NCBI GenBank assembly: GCA_030603495.1
Contig: JAUVXR010000014.1
Coordinates: 6,434 to 70,433, forward strand
Direction of reading: 5' to 3'
DNA: 64,000 nucleotides
Source: a bacterium
GTDB taxonomy: Bacteria; Armatimonadota; Zipacnadia; Zipacnadales; Zipacnadaceae
The position numbers were made by a program, and so were the translations under genes. This document shows positions 49,941 to 59,369 of this stretch, one piece after another; position 1 is the first letter of the stretch, and every line of letters starts with the position of its first letter. The notes under the pieces were generated by a model. It ran no database searches. It saw nothing but the letters and a program-made list of their open reading frames with translations, and was not told the DNA's origin.

Positions 49941-50317
49941 GGACTATGATTACCACTATGACGCCTGCTCAACGATTGTTTGCTGTGACGGTGGGAGTGC
50001 TTCTGCTCATCTTCATCATTGACATGGTGAGACGACGTCAATTGCGAGAAGAATACTCCTGGCTCTGGATACTAGCGGGGACTGCTATATTGGTGATTGT
50101 TGCCTGGCCGAAAGCACTGACCACGGTAACTGTGTTCACGGGTGCAAAAACCCACACCACGGCTGTCTTCACCTTCGGCATTCTATTCTTGATAGTAGTA
50201 TGTATCCACTTGTCCAGCAAACTCTCAAGGGTAGATAATCAGCTCAAACGACTGGCTCAAACGATGGCAATTATGAGTACCGAAGAGGGCAACCAAACGG
50301 CAAGGAAAGACCAGTAG
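49937..50317 (+). CDS. DUF2304 family membrane protein
   Basis: The 126-residue protein has three membrane segments, with QLREEYSWLWILAGTAILVI in the middle and FGILFLIVVCIHLSSKLSRV before a short coiled end, as in DUF2304. The family nearly always follows a DPM1-like glycosyltransferase, as here, and probably helps it at the membrane. The start at 49937 overlaps the upstream stop codon. Confidence 0.82.
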   Translation: MRTMITTMTPAQRLFAVTVGVLLLIFIIDMVRRRQLREEYSWLWILAGTAILVIVAWPKALTTVTVFTGAKTHTTAVFTFGILFLIVVCIHLSSKLSRVDNQLKRLAQTMAIMSTEEGNQTARKDQ

Positions 50318-50320
50318 CGC

Positions 50321-51184
50321 GTGTTCTGGTGGCCAGACCTGGTCCTCGGTCTCCAATCAGTAACGGAGGCGACCATCCCCATAACTAAGCCGGAGCGGTT
50401 AGCTAAGGAAGATAGTCTCAGCGCCAGCCAGCGCGCCTTGTTCGACGAGCAAGCAGATAGTTGGGTCCAGGCACGGTGGTCGAACAAAGCCCCCATGATG
50501 TTCTCGGACTTCTGGGCTAACTCCCTGCTTGAGCTCGTAGACGGGCGCCATCGGGGGATGAAAGTGCTTGACAACATGTGCGGCGCTGGGGATATGCTCA
50601 GGACGCTCGTGCGCCACTTCCAACAGGTCTACGCTGCCGACCTTAATGAGAAGCTTGTGCGCGCCATCCCAGCGGCTGTCCGCCAGCGCGTAGGAATACA
50701 GGTGGCCGATACGCGGTATCTGCCCTTCAAGGACGAATCGTTTGACGTTGTCTTTGTACGCGGAGGTCTGCACCACATTTTCAACGATCTGTCTGGCGCT
50801 TTGGAAGAAATCCACCGGGTCATCAGGCCCGGGGGACAATTCATCTGTAGCGAGCCGCGCAGTGACTCATTGCTTATCAGGACCGCTAGAGCAGCTTTGT
50901 ATAATTGGTCTACAAAGGTCCACGCAGGTGAGGAACACCCCTTCTTCCAGCAAGAGCTTGTTGCTACCCTTGAACGCCACGGTTTTGCGGTCGAGTTGGC
51001 TCTGCCTTTCGGCTATCTTGCGTATACACTCATCGGTTTTCCCAATATCCTGCCTTGCTTGTTCGCGCCGCTGGGAAACGAGTTCGTGATCAGGTTGCTT
51101 CTCCGGTTTGATCGCATCTCAAGCAAGGTGCCGCTTTGGAGAAACTTGGCTACCGCCGTGAATCTGCGGGCGCGCCGCCGGTAG
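50321..51184 (+). CDS. SAM-dependent methyltransferase (type 11)
   Basis: This protein of about 287 residues has LFDEQADSWVQARWSNKAPM, motif I VLDNMCGAGDMLRTLVRHF, and DESFDVVFVRGGLHHIFND, then VIRPGGQFICSEPR. It is a class I methyltransferase with the usual order of motifs. GTG 50321 lies three bases after the DUF2304 stop. It probably modifies a glycan or lipid intermediate of this locus. Confidence 0.82.
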   Translation: MFWWPDLVLGLQSVTEATIPITKPERLAKEDSLSASQRALFDEQADSWVQARWSNKAPMMFSDFWANSLLELVDGRHRGMKVLDNMCGAGDMLRTLVRHFQQVYAADLNEKLVRAIPAAVRQRVGIQVADTRYLPFKDESFDVVFVRGGLHHIFNDLSGALEEIHRVIRPGGQFICSEPRSDSLLIRTARAALYNWSTKVHAGEEHPFFQQELVATLERHGFAVELALPFGYLAYTLIGFPNILPCLFAPLGNEFVIRLLLRFDRISSKVPLWRNLATAVNLRARRR

Positions 51185-51253
51185 GGGGACGAGCACCGCG
51201 CGGCCAAACGAAGCAGACACGACTGCTCAACACAACCCCGACTCTAAGCTGTC

Positions 51254-52894
51254 GTGAGGTCGAGATTGCAGTACCAATCAGACAATGTGACAACAAGTGG
51301 GAACGCAGATAAGCAACCTCTACTCAAGCCGGCGATTGTGCTTGCTCTCGCCCTGTCTTTCGCCCTGCTTGCTGTTATCTGGCACATCCACGTGGGGCAC
51401 ACGTCTCCCCTATTGAATTTCGATGCCATGCAGCGGGCCGGAGGCGCTCGTCAGCTCGTGCAGACGGGCCAATGCGCCACGCTGACGCTTCGCTACTGGG
51501 AATTGGTGGGCCATGAGCACGTGGCCCGAGACCGCGCCTGGCCGGCGCATATCTGGTCGTTAGGCTACCCGCTGCTCCTGGCTGCAGGCTTTGCGCTTTT
51601 CGGTGTCACCGACTCCGTGGTCATCGGATTGCCGGTCCTGGGGTACTTAGCATGTGTCGTTCTGGTCTTTGTGCTGGGCTGGCGGCTGTGGAATCTGCGC
51701 GTGGCGGCCCTGGCGCTGGTACTGTTGCTGGCTGAGGCGGGCCTAATGCGAGCAACGGTCCACGGTCACGTGGAGTCTGTCTATATTGCTTTCATCCTGG
51801 CCGCACTGCTGCTCCTACTGAGCAAACGACGAATCCTCCTGGCAGCGACGGCAGGCGGGGTAATGCTGGGATTCGCCTACTTCATTCGCCCGACCGCCCT
51901 GGCCTGGCTGCCGATGATTCTGCTTGCCGGTCTCTTTGGCATGCCTGCTCTGCGCCGACGGGCAATCCTGGCAGCGCTGGGGGGCTTGGTGGTGATGCTA
52001 CTAGCGAACCTGGCACTAACGCGGCTGTTGTCGCCGCCTCCCCTGCCCTCAACAGGCCCAGCCATAAGCTACTCGCAGTGGCTGCTACGCGATGAAACGC
52101 CACTGGCAGTGACCGACGCACTACCCTTCGCCCTTTCCTGGCAGGAAATCTTGCGCCAAGGGCCGGTGGTCATCAATAAGCTGCTGCGGGGTACGTATCG
52201 TGCCATTCTCGAGGTAGGCAGACTGTTTCCTCTCAACCTGTTGCTCCTGGCTCCGCTGGGCATAGTGCTGGGGCTGAAGGAACAGCGCAAACGTCTCTTG
52301 GTGGGGGCCTTGGCTGCCACTATTGTGTTGGGCCTGGGGGCTTCTATGGCTACCGCCTATTGGGGGATGGAGCGCTACGCCTCCAATTTCCTGCCGCTGC
52401 TGTCACTGTTCGGTGGCGCCGGCCTGCTCTGGGCATACGAACAGGCACGTTCCCACCTGGCTGCCAGTGGGCGCGTCTTCTTTGCCATGCTGGTCGCTTT
52501 CATTATCGCAGCCCCCTTCCTGGGCGCAGTACATGGCTGGCGCTCGGTGTACCGCCCACCGGAGGGCTATTATCTCAGCCGCCAGATAGAGCAGGTTCTG
52601 CCCCCTGGCGCAATCGTGGCCAGCCCGATGGCTGTAGACATCTCCTGGCACAGTGGCCAACGCGGCATCCAGATTCCATTAAGCTTTGGACCGGAGCAAG
52701 TCCTGCAAATAGATCGGCGGCTTATCAAACTGGACGCCCTGGTGCTCCGGGAGGAAGCTTTCCCGACGGGCAGCATGCCCCAGGATGTTGGCGACTTCCG
52801 CAAAGTCGCATCCGCTACTGTTCCCTGGCGCATAACCAAAGGATACACAGAATACCACCGCTATGGTGTATACCTGCGCGAGCCCAAACACTGA
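51254..52894 (+). CDS. Multi-pass GT-C-type membrane glycosyltransferase
   Basis: The protein of about 546 residues has ten or more membrane segments, an early extracellular loop with the acidic residue in SPLLNFDAMQRAGGARQLVQ, and a soluble C-terminal end. The plan is that of polyprenyl-phosphate-sugar-dependent (GT-C) transferases such as the PMT/ArnT group. It starts at GTG 51254 without a clear ribosome site. It lies in the same strand series as the DPM1-like enzyme, which could supply its donor. Confidence 0.65.
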   Translation: MRSRLQYQSDNVTTSGNADKQPLLKPAIVLALALSFALLAVIWHIHVGHTSPLLNFDAMQRAGGARQLVQTGQCATLTLRYWELVGHEHVARDRAWPAHIWSLGYPLLLAAGFALFGVTDSVVIGLPVLGYLACVVLVFVLGWRLWNLRVAALALVLLLAEAGLMRATVHGHVESVYIAFILAALLLLLSKRRILLAATAGGVMLGFAYFIRPTALAWLPMILLAGLFGMPALRRRAILAALGGLVVMLLANLALTRLLSPPPLPSTGPAISYSQWLLRDETPLAVTDALPFALSWQEILRQGPVVINKLLRGTYRAILEVGRLFPLNLLLLAPLGIVLGLKEQRKRLLVGALAATIVLGLGASMATAYWGMERYASNFLPLLSLFGGAGLLWAYEQARSHLAASGRVFFAMLVAFIIAAPFLGAVHGWRSVYRPPEGYYLSRQIEQVLPPGAIVASPMAVDISWHSGQRGIQIPLSFGPEQVLQIDRRLIKLDALVLREEAFPTGSMPQDVGDFRKVASATVPWRITKGYTEYHRYGVYLREPKH

Positions 52895-52924
52895 GCAAAC
52901 AGGTATCTCGGCTCGGTGGGCAGT

Positions 52925-54466
52925 ATGGCTCAGGCGAGGCCATCAAGTCTGGAGCAAGCTATGGACCAACCGAGCGAAGCCAGGCCCAGAGCATCTGCTG
53001 CCACAGTCGTGCTGTACATCTTCATAGTACTGACGGCTATCGCATTGCCGCTGATCTTGCTGGGCCTGAAGGTACCACTCGTGGATGAGTGGGACGAGAG
53101 GACGATCGCCTTCCTCTGGCTGGCGTGCTGCGGTTCCCTGGCGATCGTAATCATCGCCGGCATCGAGCTGAAGCGCCTAAGAGGCCAACCCTTTCCGGAG
53201 CTGCTCCCGTTGGTCCTGTGGGTGCTGGTGAGTCTTCACTTTCTCGCTATCACGACTCACCATCCCCACAAAAGCGGTGATTTCATGGACTACACTCGGG
53301 CAGCAGACCAGGTTCTCGCCGGCGAAAGCCCTTACACACAAGGCTCAGAGAAATACCCCCACAGCACCTACGTGTACCCCCCGCTTCAGGCGCAGGTGAT
53401 GGCCGGGCTGTATCGGACGATCGAAGATTCTGCCCGAGTGTTGGGGGTCAACACACAGACGCTGAATCCATGGAACGCGGTCTTCTACCTCTTTCAGTGC
53501 ATGCAGCTTCTCCTGGTCATCGCGACTTACTGGCTCGCTTACCATTTCACCAGAAACCTGGGCCTGGGCAAGGTAGCGGCAGCCGTGGTCGTTGCGGCCC
53601 TGCTGGTTTTCAACAACCCGCTCTTGGACATGCTCAAGTGGAATCAAGTGAATTTGTGGGTGGCTGACTCAATACTGCTCGCCATAGTCTTGCTCCGGCG
53701 CCATCCTGTTCTCAGCGGACTGCCCCTCGCACTAGGTACCCATATCAAGCTATTCCCAGTGATTCTTCTGCTGCCCTGGACTATGGCCAAACGCTGGAAA
53801 ACCGTTCTGGGATTCCTCATCGGGGTCTCCGTGATCGTGTTGGTACAGACTAATTGGGGCCAGGATTGGCAACTATACCGGGAGTTTCTGGCCTACTACG
53901 GCTCGAATACACCGTATCGTACGGGCTTTTACTGCAGTAGTTCATACAATCTGCTCTATTTCCTGCTACGGCCAATATACCATCTTGCCAATATGGATGC
54001 GTCAGCCTATGCAGCCGTCGTGAGCACCACGACCAAGGTAGTCAGCCTGATCATCCTGGGCTGGTTTGCTGCTCGCTTTCTTCAGCGGGAGCGAGCGTAC
54101 TCCAAGCTCATCGAACAAGAAGAGCGCAACAGAGAAACTATCTGGGCCTTTCATTTTCGCTTTTGCGGACACGCAATGGACGCAGTAGCGCTAGCTGTGC
54201 TCATTTCGCCGACCGTGTTCGTGCACTACTGGGTGATGGCTATCCCCATAGTGCCGTGGGCTATTGCCACACGCGGTTCTACCAAGCCTTGGCACGTCGG
54301 AGTTGCCTCGTTCTTGACCCTTTGCCTGCCAACTATGGCAGTTGCATTTTTTCCGTACCACAGAGTCGTAGGGCTTATCATGTTGGTGGTTCTCACCGCA
54401 CCCAAGAACGTCATCCTACCTCTGCAATCGCAGAAAGGGCGACTGGCTCGGCTGCTGCGGACGTGA
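52925..54466 (+). CDS. GT87 family membrane glycosyltransferase (DUF2029)
   Basis: The protein of about 513 residues has ten or so membrane segments. An acidic first outer loop reads HHPHKSGDFMDYTRAADQVL, followed by GESPYTQGSEKYPHSTYVYP, and then KWNQVNLWVADSILLAIVLL and LALGTHIKLFPVILLLPW. These are the recurring motifs of GT87 mannosyltransferases, which use polyprenyl-phosphate mannose to extend surface glycans. It starts 30 bases after the preceding GT-C gene. GTG 52916 is an alternative start. Confidence 0.82.
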   Translation: MAQARPSSLEQAMDQPSEARPRASAATVVLYIFIVLTAIALPLILLGLKVPLVDEWDERTIAFLWLACCGSLAIVIIAGIELKRLRGQPFPELLPLVLWVLVSLHFLAITTHHPHKSGDFMDYTRAADQVLAGESPYTQGSEKYPHSTYVYPPLQAQVMAGLYRTIEDSARVLGVNTQTLNPWNAVFYLFQCMQLLLVIATYWLAYHFTRNLGLGKVAAAVVVAALLVFNNPLLDMLKWNQVNLWVADSILLAIVLLRRHPVLSGLPLALGTHIKLFPVILLLPWTMAKRWKTVLGFLIGVSVIVLVQTNWGQDWQLYREFLAYYGSNTPYRTGFYCSSSYNLLYFLLRPIYHLANMDASAYAAVVSTTTKVVSLIILGWFAARFLQRERAYSKLIEQEERNRETIWAFHFRFCGHAMDAVALAVLISPTVFVHYWVMAIPIVPWAIATRGSTKPWHVGVASFLTLCLPTMAVAFFPYHRVVGLIMLVVLTAPKNVILPLQSQKGRLARLLRT

Positions 54467-54607
54467 CCATAGTACCTCGTCCGGCTGGGTAAGCGAAGAA
54501 TCGCTGTATCACCGGCCCCCAACGCCACCTCTGTTCTCTAGAAGGTCTACTTGCCGAACCGGCGAATCGTATTGACATGTGATACAACGTTAGCGAGAGG
54601 GTTTCCT

Positions 54608-56140
54608 ATGCTGGCTCGCATCAACAGCGCTGCAGTTCTGGGTGTTGACGCCTATCCGGTCCAGGTGGAGGTGGATATCTCCCGCGGCCTGCGCAGCTTC
54701 ACCACAGTAGGGCTACCTGACGCGGCGGTGCGCGAGAGCCGCGAGCGCGTCGAGTCGGCCATCCGCAACAGCGGCTTTGAATTCCCCATCGAGCGCATCA
54801 CCGTGAACCTGGCACCCGCTGACGTCCGTAAGGAAGGGCCCTCCTTCGACCTGCCCATTGCCCTGGGCATCATCGTCGCCACTGGCCAAGTCAGTATAGA
54901 CAATCTCGACGACGTGGTGCTAGTGGGCGAGCTATCCCTGGACGGGCACCTTCGCCGGGTGGCGGGAGCGCTGCCGGTGGCACTGGGTGCTCGAGCCTGG
55001 GACTACCAGGCGCTGGTCGTCCCGCCCGATAACGGCAAGGAAGCAGCAGTCGTGGACGACTTCGAGGTCTACACAGCCGAGAACCTCTACGACTGCGTCT
55101 GCCTGCTGGAACAGGAACTGATGGCCGAGCCGGTCCAGGTCACTCAGGAAGACCTCAACCTGGACACACCTGATTATGCGGTGGACTTCTCCGAGGTCAA
55201 GGGCCAGCAGCACGTCAAGCGCGCCCTGGAGATTGCCGCCGCCGGCGGGCACAACGTCATAATGATGGGCCCGCCGGGAGCGGGGAAGACGATGCTGGCC
55301 CGGCGCATGCCGACGATCCTCCCGCCCATGGCTCTGGCCGAGGCGCTTGAAGTAACCAAGCTGTACAGCGTCGCCGGGCTGGTGGGTCGGCATACAGCTC
55401 TGGTCACTACCCGGCCCTTCCGCCATCCCCACCACACTGTCAGCATCGCGGGACTAGTTGGCGGGGGCAGCATCCCCAAACCCGGCGAAATAAGCCTGGC
55501 CCACAACGGTGTGCTCTTCCTGGACGAGCTGCCGGAGTTCCGCCGGGACGCGCTCGAGGTCTTGCGCCAGCCGCTGGAAGACGAAATCGTAACCATTGCC
55601 CGCGCCCAGCAGACGCTGACCTTCCCGGCCAACTTCCAGATGATCGCCTCGATGAATCCGTGCCCTTGCGGCTACTACACCGACCCAGTGAAGCAGTGCA
55701 CGTGCAGCTCGGGTGAGATATCTCGCTACCGTAAGCGCATTAGCGGGCCGCTGCTTGACCGGATTGATATCCATCTCGAGGTGCCTCGACTGACGCCAGA
55801 TGAGCTCTTCCAGCACGAGCTCGGCGAGCCGTCGGTGGCTATTCGTGAGCGGGTTTTACGCGCGCGCCAAATCCAGCAGGAGCGCTTCGCGGACACCGAT
55901 ATACACGCCAATGCCCAGATGAGCAGCCGGGCAATGCGCAAGTTCTGCGCACTGACCGACGAAGTCGAGTCGCTGCTGCGCACGGCCATTGATCAATTCG
56001 CTCTCTCCGCCCGCGCCCACGACCGGATCATCAAGCTGGCCCGCACCGTCGCGGACCTGGACGGCAGCGAGAGTATCGAGGTCCCGCACATCGCCGAGGC
56101 CGTCCAGTACCGCAGCCTCGACCGCAAGCTGTGGGGGTAG
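54608..56140 (+). CDS. comM: YifB/ComM family Mg-chelatase-like AAA+ ATPase
   Basis: The 510-residue protein has an N-terminal Lon-protease-like domain (ARINSAAVLGVDAYPVQVEV to about 170). The AAA+ core has Walker A GPPGAGKTMLARRMP, Walker B LFLDELPEFRR, and the zinc-finger-like insert MNPCPCGYYTDPVKQCTCS. ComM is a branch-migration helicase that extends recombination tracts during natural transformation. The start at 54608 fits the family; the longer frame does not. It sits between glycan genes without functional relation to them, and its uptake role could connect with the pilT and prepilin genes far upstream. Confidence 0.93.
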   Translation: MLARINSAAVLGVDAYPVQVEVDISRGLRSFTTVGLPDAAVRESRERVESAIRNSGFEFPIERITVNLAPADVRKEGPSFDLPIALGIIVATGQVSIDNLDDVVLVGELSLDGHLRRVAGALPVALGARAWDYQALVVPPDNGKEAAVVDDFEVYTAENLYDCVCLLEQELMAEPVQVTQEDLNLDTPDYAVDFSEVKGQQHVKRALEIAAAGGHNVIMMGPPGAGKTMLARRMPTILPPMALAEALEVTKLYSVAGLVGRHTALVTTRPFRHPHHTVSIAGLVGGGSIPKPGEISLAHNGVLFLDELPEFRRDALEVLRQPLEDEIVTIARAQQTLTFPANFQMIASMNPCPCGYYTDPVKQCTCSSGEISRYRKRISGPLLDRIDIHLEVPRLTPDELFQHELGEPSVAIRERVLRARQIQQERFADTDIHANAQMSSRAMRKFCALTDEVESLLRTAIDQFALSARAHDRIIKLARTVADLDGSESIEVPHIAEAVQYRSLDRKLWG

Positions 56141-56169
56141 TAGTCCTCTGTGTCTTCGTGGCCTGCTTC

Positions 56170-57744
56170 TCAGTCTACACCCCCGGCGGCAGTCTCATCA
56201 GTAAGCTTCTTCAGTTCCCCGCGCAGCTCGTCCTGAGGGCCCAGAATCAAGGGGGTATTCGGCTCGAGGCGAACTAGATATACGTGAGCAAAGCTATTCG
56301 CGACAACCAGGGCCTTGGGTGTTCCAGGCGGTAAGAACTGGCGCAAATCGGGGTCCAGTAGTAGTAGATTATGCACACCCGACAGCGTGACAGGCGGTTC
56401 CACTCTGCCACTCACCAGCCGATGGCCGTAGTTGGGGGGATCACCACAACGTCGTGCGAGTTCGAGGGGGAAGATGTAGGTACGTATGTGGGGTAGCAGG
56501 TACATCGCATAGCGAAACTCCAGCATCAGCCGCTCCGCCTGGCGCTCCCTGAAGCCTCGAATGCTGGTCAGGGCGACGGTATCTGTAGCGCTGAACTGGC
56601 TGAGAGCGGCCTGGATCTGGCGCATATCGGCCTCTCGCTGGCGCTCGTGGGCGATAAGCACTGACCAAGTAAAAGCCGTGTTAAGGGCAACTACCAATAT
56701 CAGCAGTGCACAGAGTTGCATGTTGCTCATCACCTGCCAGAGCCGCACTAGGCCAATGGTAGCGACCAGCACCGCCGGTGGTAGCACGAGCATCAGATAG
56801 CCAGCCTGGCCGAAATGCACCAGGATGGAAAAAAGGACGCCAGGCCCCGCCCACAGGAGAAGAAAGAGCCACGCATTCGGGGCGTTAAGGGCGCGCGGGA
56901 CGGATTGCCGCCCGGCAAACAGGACGAACAGCCAGGCAGCTAGCAGCAGGGCAGAGCCGGACGCAAGCAGGCCTCCTGAAAACTCGTGAAGTGCGCCCAT
57001 ATTTCCTAGCAGGGGGGCAAATCGCCACAGCCACTTGGCCAGTTCCCCGGAAACAGCCCGGTAGCTGCTCCAGCCTCCCGCGCTTGCGATCATCGGAAAC
57101 AGCCACGCGGCAGTGATCAGGCCAAGAATGACCAGGCCGACGACTAGCTGTGCTACTTTCTTGCGGCGGGCGCACCACAGCCACAGCGGGAAGAGAAACA
57201 AGGCATCCGTGGGTCGGAAGCCTCCCGCCAGACCCAAAGCAACTGCTGATCGCCACATCGGCTCAGCCCGAACGGTAGTGAGCCGCCAGCACAGGTAGCC
57301 GACCAGTGTCGAAGAGAAGGCTGAGACAGCGTAGGTGTCTCCGTGCGTGCCGTAGACCCAGGCCAGGGGGCTGAACAGAGCCAAGATAGCTGCCCCGACC
57401 GCCCCGCGCATGCCCATCAGCCTGCCTGCCCACCAAGTCAACAGGGCTACGGTCAGGCCCCGGGTCAGGAGACTGATGACTGCCAACGCAGTATAGGGGC
57501 CCAGGCCGAGGCTTACCAGCAGCTTGGCGGTATGCACGTAAAGATAGGAGCCGGGGGGCTGGGGCTGGTGCATTGTGATGTCGTAATGAAGCACCCCCAG
57601 CACATACTGAATGCTGTCCCAGGTAGGGGGCAAATGCGTGCGGAGGGGCCAGCATAGAAGAATCGCGGCTAGCCCCGCGGCGCAACCCACAAAGGTCAGT
57701 CGCCTGGAAGCAAATTGCTCATTGTACTCGGCATTGCCGGTCAT
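56170..57744 (-). CDS. Multi-pass membrane glycosyltransferase-like protein
   Basis: The protein of about 524 residues has 10-12 membrane segments and a C-terminal outer domain of about 150 residues. PPTWDSIQYVLGVLHYDITM puts an acidic residue in the first outer loop, and MGMRGAVGAAILALFSPLAW and LGLAGGFRPTDALFLFPLWL are typical of GT-C/GT39-like proteins. The start is uncertain: ATG 57744 is adopted, while ATG 57837 and earlier codons would add a polar stretch. It converges with comM and diverges from the next GT-C gene. Confidence 0.65.
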   Translation of the reverse strand: MTGNAEYNEQFASRRLTFVGCAAGLAAILLCWPLRTHLPPTWDSIQYVLGVLHYDITMHQPQPPGSYLYVHTAKLLVSLGLGPYTALAVISLLTRGLTVALLTWWAGRLMGMRGAVGAAILALFSPLAWVYGTHGDTYAVSAFSSTLVGYLCWRLTTVRAEPMWRSAVALGLAGGFRPTDALFLFPLWLWCARRKKVAQLVVGLVILGLITAAWLFPMIASAGGWSSYRAVSGELAKWLWRFAPLLGNMGALHEFSGGLLASGSALLLAAWLFVLFAGRQSVPRALNAPNAWLFLLLWAGPGVLFSILVHFGQAGYLMLVLPPAVLVATIGLVRLWQVMSNMQLCALLILVVALNTAFTWSVLIAHERQREADMRQIQAALSQFSATDTVALTSIRGFRERQAERLMLEFRYAMYLLPHIRTYIFPLELARRCGDPPNYGHRLVSGRVEPPVTLSGVHNLLLLDPDLRQFLPPGTPKALVVANSFAHVYLVRLEPNTPLILGPQDELRGELKKLTDETAAGGVD

Positions 57745-57899
57745 TGACTTTCGCTGTAAGTGCTGGGTGGCGCACTCTTCGTTAGCCGTATTGCATTGGG
57801 TAATCTTATTATTGGCTGAAAGAGTCGTCCGCTTCATCCTGCAGCTCACGATTTGCGCATCATGCTCTTCTCGTCTGCGCTGGACTTTGCCTGCCGAGA

Positions 57900-59351
57900 A
57901 TGATTCGCTTGACCACGGGACAGGTGCACGGTAAACTTGAGTTGGGCAGAACTTGCCGCCAGCACAGTCCCGGCCCAAGCACAGAGGTGGTGGATCTGCA
58001 GATTCCGCGCCATAGCGAACTGGTTTTGGCCTTGCTCATCTACGTCGCGCTCTCGGCGTGGTGCCAGTCCGTGATCCCACTTGATTATGGGCCCGACGAG
58101 CCCTACCACATGCAGTACATTCACAGCCTAGCCGAGCACCGACGCCTGCCGCTGCCCAGTGAGACCTACCAGGCCCACCACCCGCCCACCTACTACCTGC
58201 TGGCTGTGCCGCTGTACAAGCTCAGCGGCAATCGCGTCGAGCCACTCGGACCTCGCCCAGCGTGGGTAGTTGACAAGCACTTCCGCCCCCAGGAGATTAC
58301 CGCCCGGCGCTTGATTCGACCACTGTCCACACTACTGGGAGCGATGACGATCACAGTGATCTACGCTCTGCTGGTGGTCATCGGCGTCCCGCGCATGTGG
58401 CGGTTGGCGCTGTTGCTGGTGGCCGGCGGCCTACCAATGTTCATCTACACTACTTCACTGGTCAACAACGAGGCGCTGACTTATCTGTGGTCGGCCGTGG
58501 TCGCCCTGGGGTTGGTGCAACTGGTTTACCGGAAGCGGCCGCCGCGCTGGCAGGAGGCCGCTATTATCGGGGCGCTCGTCGGCGCCGGACTGCTCATCAA
58601 GCAGACTACACTGTTCGCGCTGCCGGTCGCGCTGTTGGTGATCTGGATGTGCTATCGCCCCCAACGCGCCCGTCGCCAGGCCCTGCTGACGTTCGCCGCC
58701 TTCTTCCTGCTCTTGGGCATCTGGTGGCCGCTGCACAGCTTTATGGCAGCCGGGGAGCTATTCCCGAACTATGCCCCACATCCCTCCGACCAGGGCTCCA
58801 CGTTCCACGAGATGATGACCTACCCCGACGGCCTGATATTGCTCCGTTTCTGGACGCGGAACATCCTGGCCGGCACAGTAGCCCCAGACTGGCTCTGGGT
58901 GGAAGGCTTGGCGGACCAGGAGGTGTTGCTGGCCGTCGGGCGCGTATTCGTTCTCCTAGCAGTAGTAGCAGCGCTGGTCGTGCTGCGCCGGGCTTACAGG
59001 AGTAAAGTCGAGACGAATGTCGCCGGAGCGTTGCGCCGCGACGTCCTATGCGTGTGGGCCGGCTTGCTGGCCGCCACAGCGCTGTGGGCAGGTATCATCT
59101 GGTTCTGCATCTCGGTAGACTATCGCGCCCAGTCCGGCGGCCGCTACCTGCTCAACGCTGTGCCTTATCTGCTAGTAGTGCTGGCCGTCGGCCTGCGCCG
59201 CCCCGGCCGTCAAGTGTCAGTCGCGACAGGCCCAGAGGCCAGGCTGCGCCGATTGCTCATAGTTGGGGGAATTATCATCTTCACCGTTGCAGTGATTGCC
59301 CTCAATGCCTCGTGGCTGCTCAGCGCCGGCCTCCACTACACCTCACTGTAA
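57900..59351 (+). CDS. Multi-pass GT-C-type membrane glycosyltransferase
   Basis: The protein of up to 483 residues has ten or so membrane segments. The first outer loop, IPLDYGPDEPYHMQYIHSLA, has the D.DE-type acidic pair of GT-C enzymes, followed by QAHHPPTYYLLAVPLYK, a motif shared with the PMT-like group. RAQSGGRYLLNAVPYLLVV near the end matches the same group. The start may be ATG 57900 or GTG 57987/57990, which follow AGAGG. It converges on the PHP-like gene. Confidence 0.68.
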   Translation: MIRLTTGQVHGKLELGRTCRQHSPGPSTEVVDLQIPRHSELVLALLIYVALSAWCQSVIPLDYGPDEPYHMQYIHSLAEHRRLPLPSETYQAHHPPTYYLLAVPLYKLSGNRVEPLGPRPAWVVDKHFRPQEITARRLIRPLSTLLGAMTITVIYALLVVIGVPRMWRLALLLVAGGLPMFIYTTSLVNNEALTYLWSAVVALGLVQLVYRKRPPRWQEAAIIGALVGAGLLIKQTTLFALPVALLVIWMCYRPQRARRQALLTFAAFFLLLGIWWPLHSFMAAGELFPNYAPHPSDQGSTFHEMMTYPDGLILLRFWTRNILAGTVAPDWLWVEGLADQEVLLAVGRVFVLLAVVAALVVLRRAYRSKVETNVAGALRRDVLCVWAGLLAATALWAGIIWFCISVDYRAQSGGRYLLNAVPYLLVVLAVGLRRPGRQVSVATGPEARLRRLLIVGGIIIFTVAVIALNASWLLSAGLHYTSL

Positions 59352-59369
59352 CAGCCACCGGGGCAGCGG

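Noticed and set aside
54573-54600. Promoter at TTGACA before comM
   Set aside because: The bases 16-18 further on do not resemble a minus-10 element.
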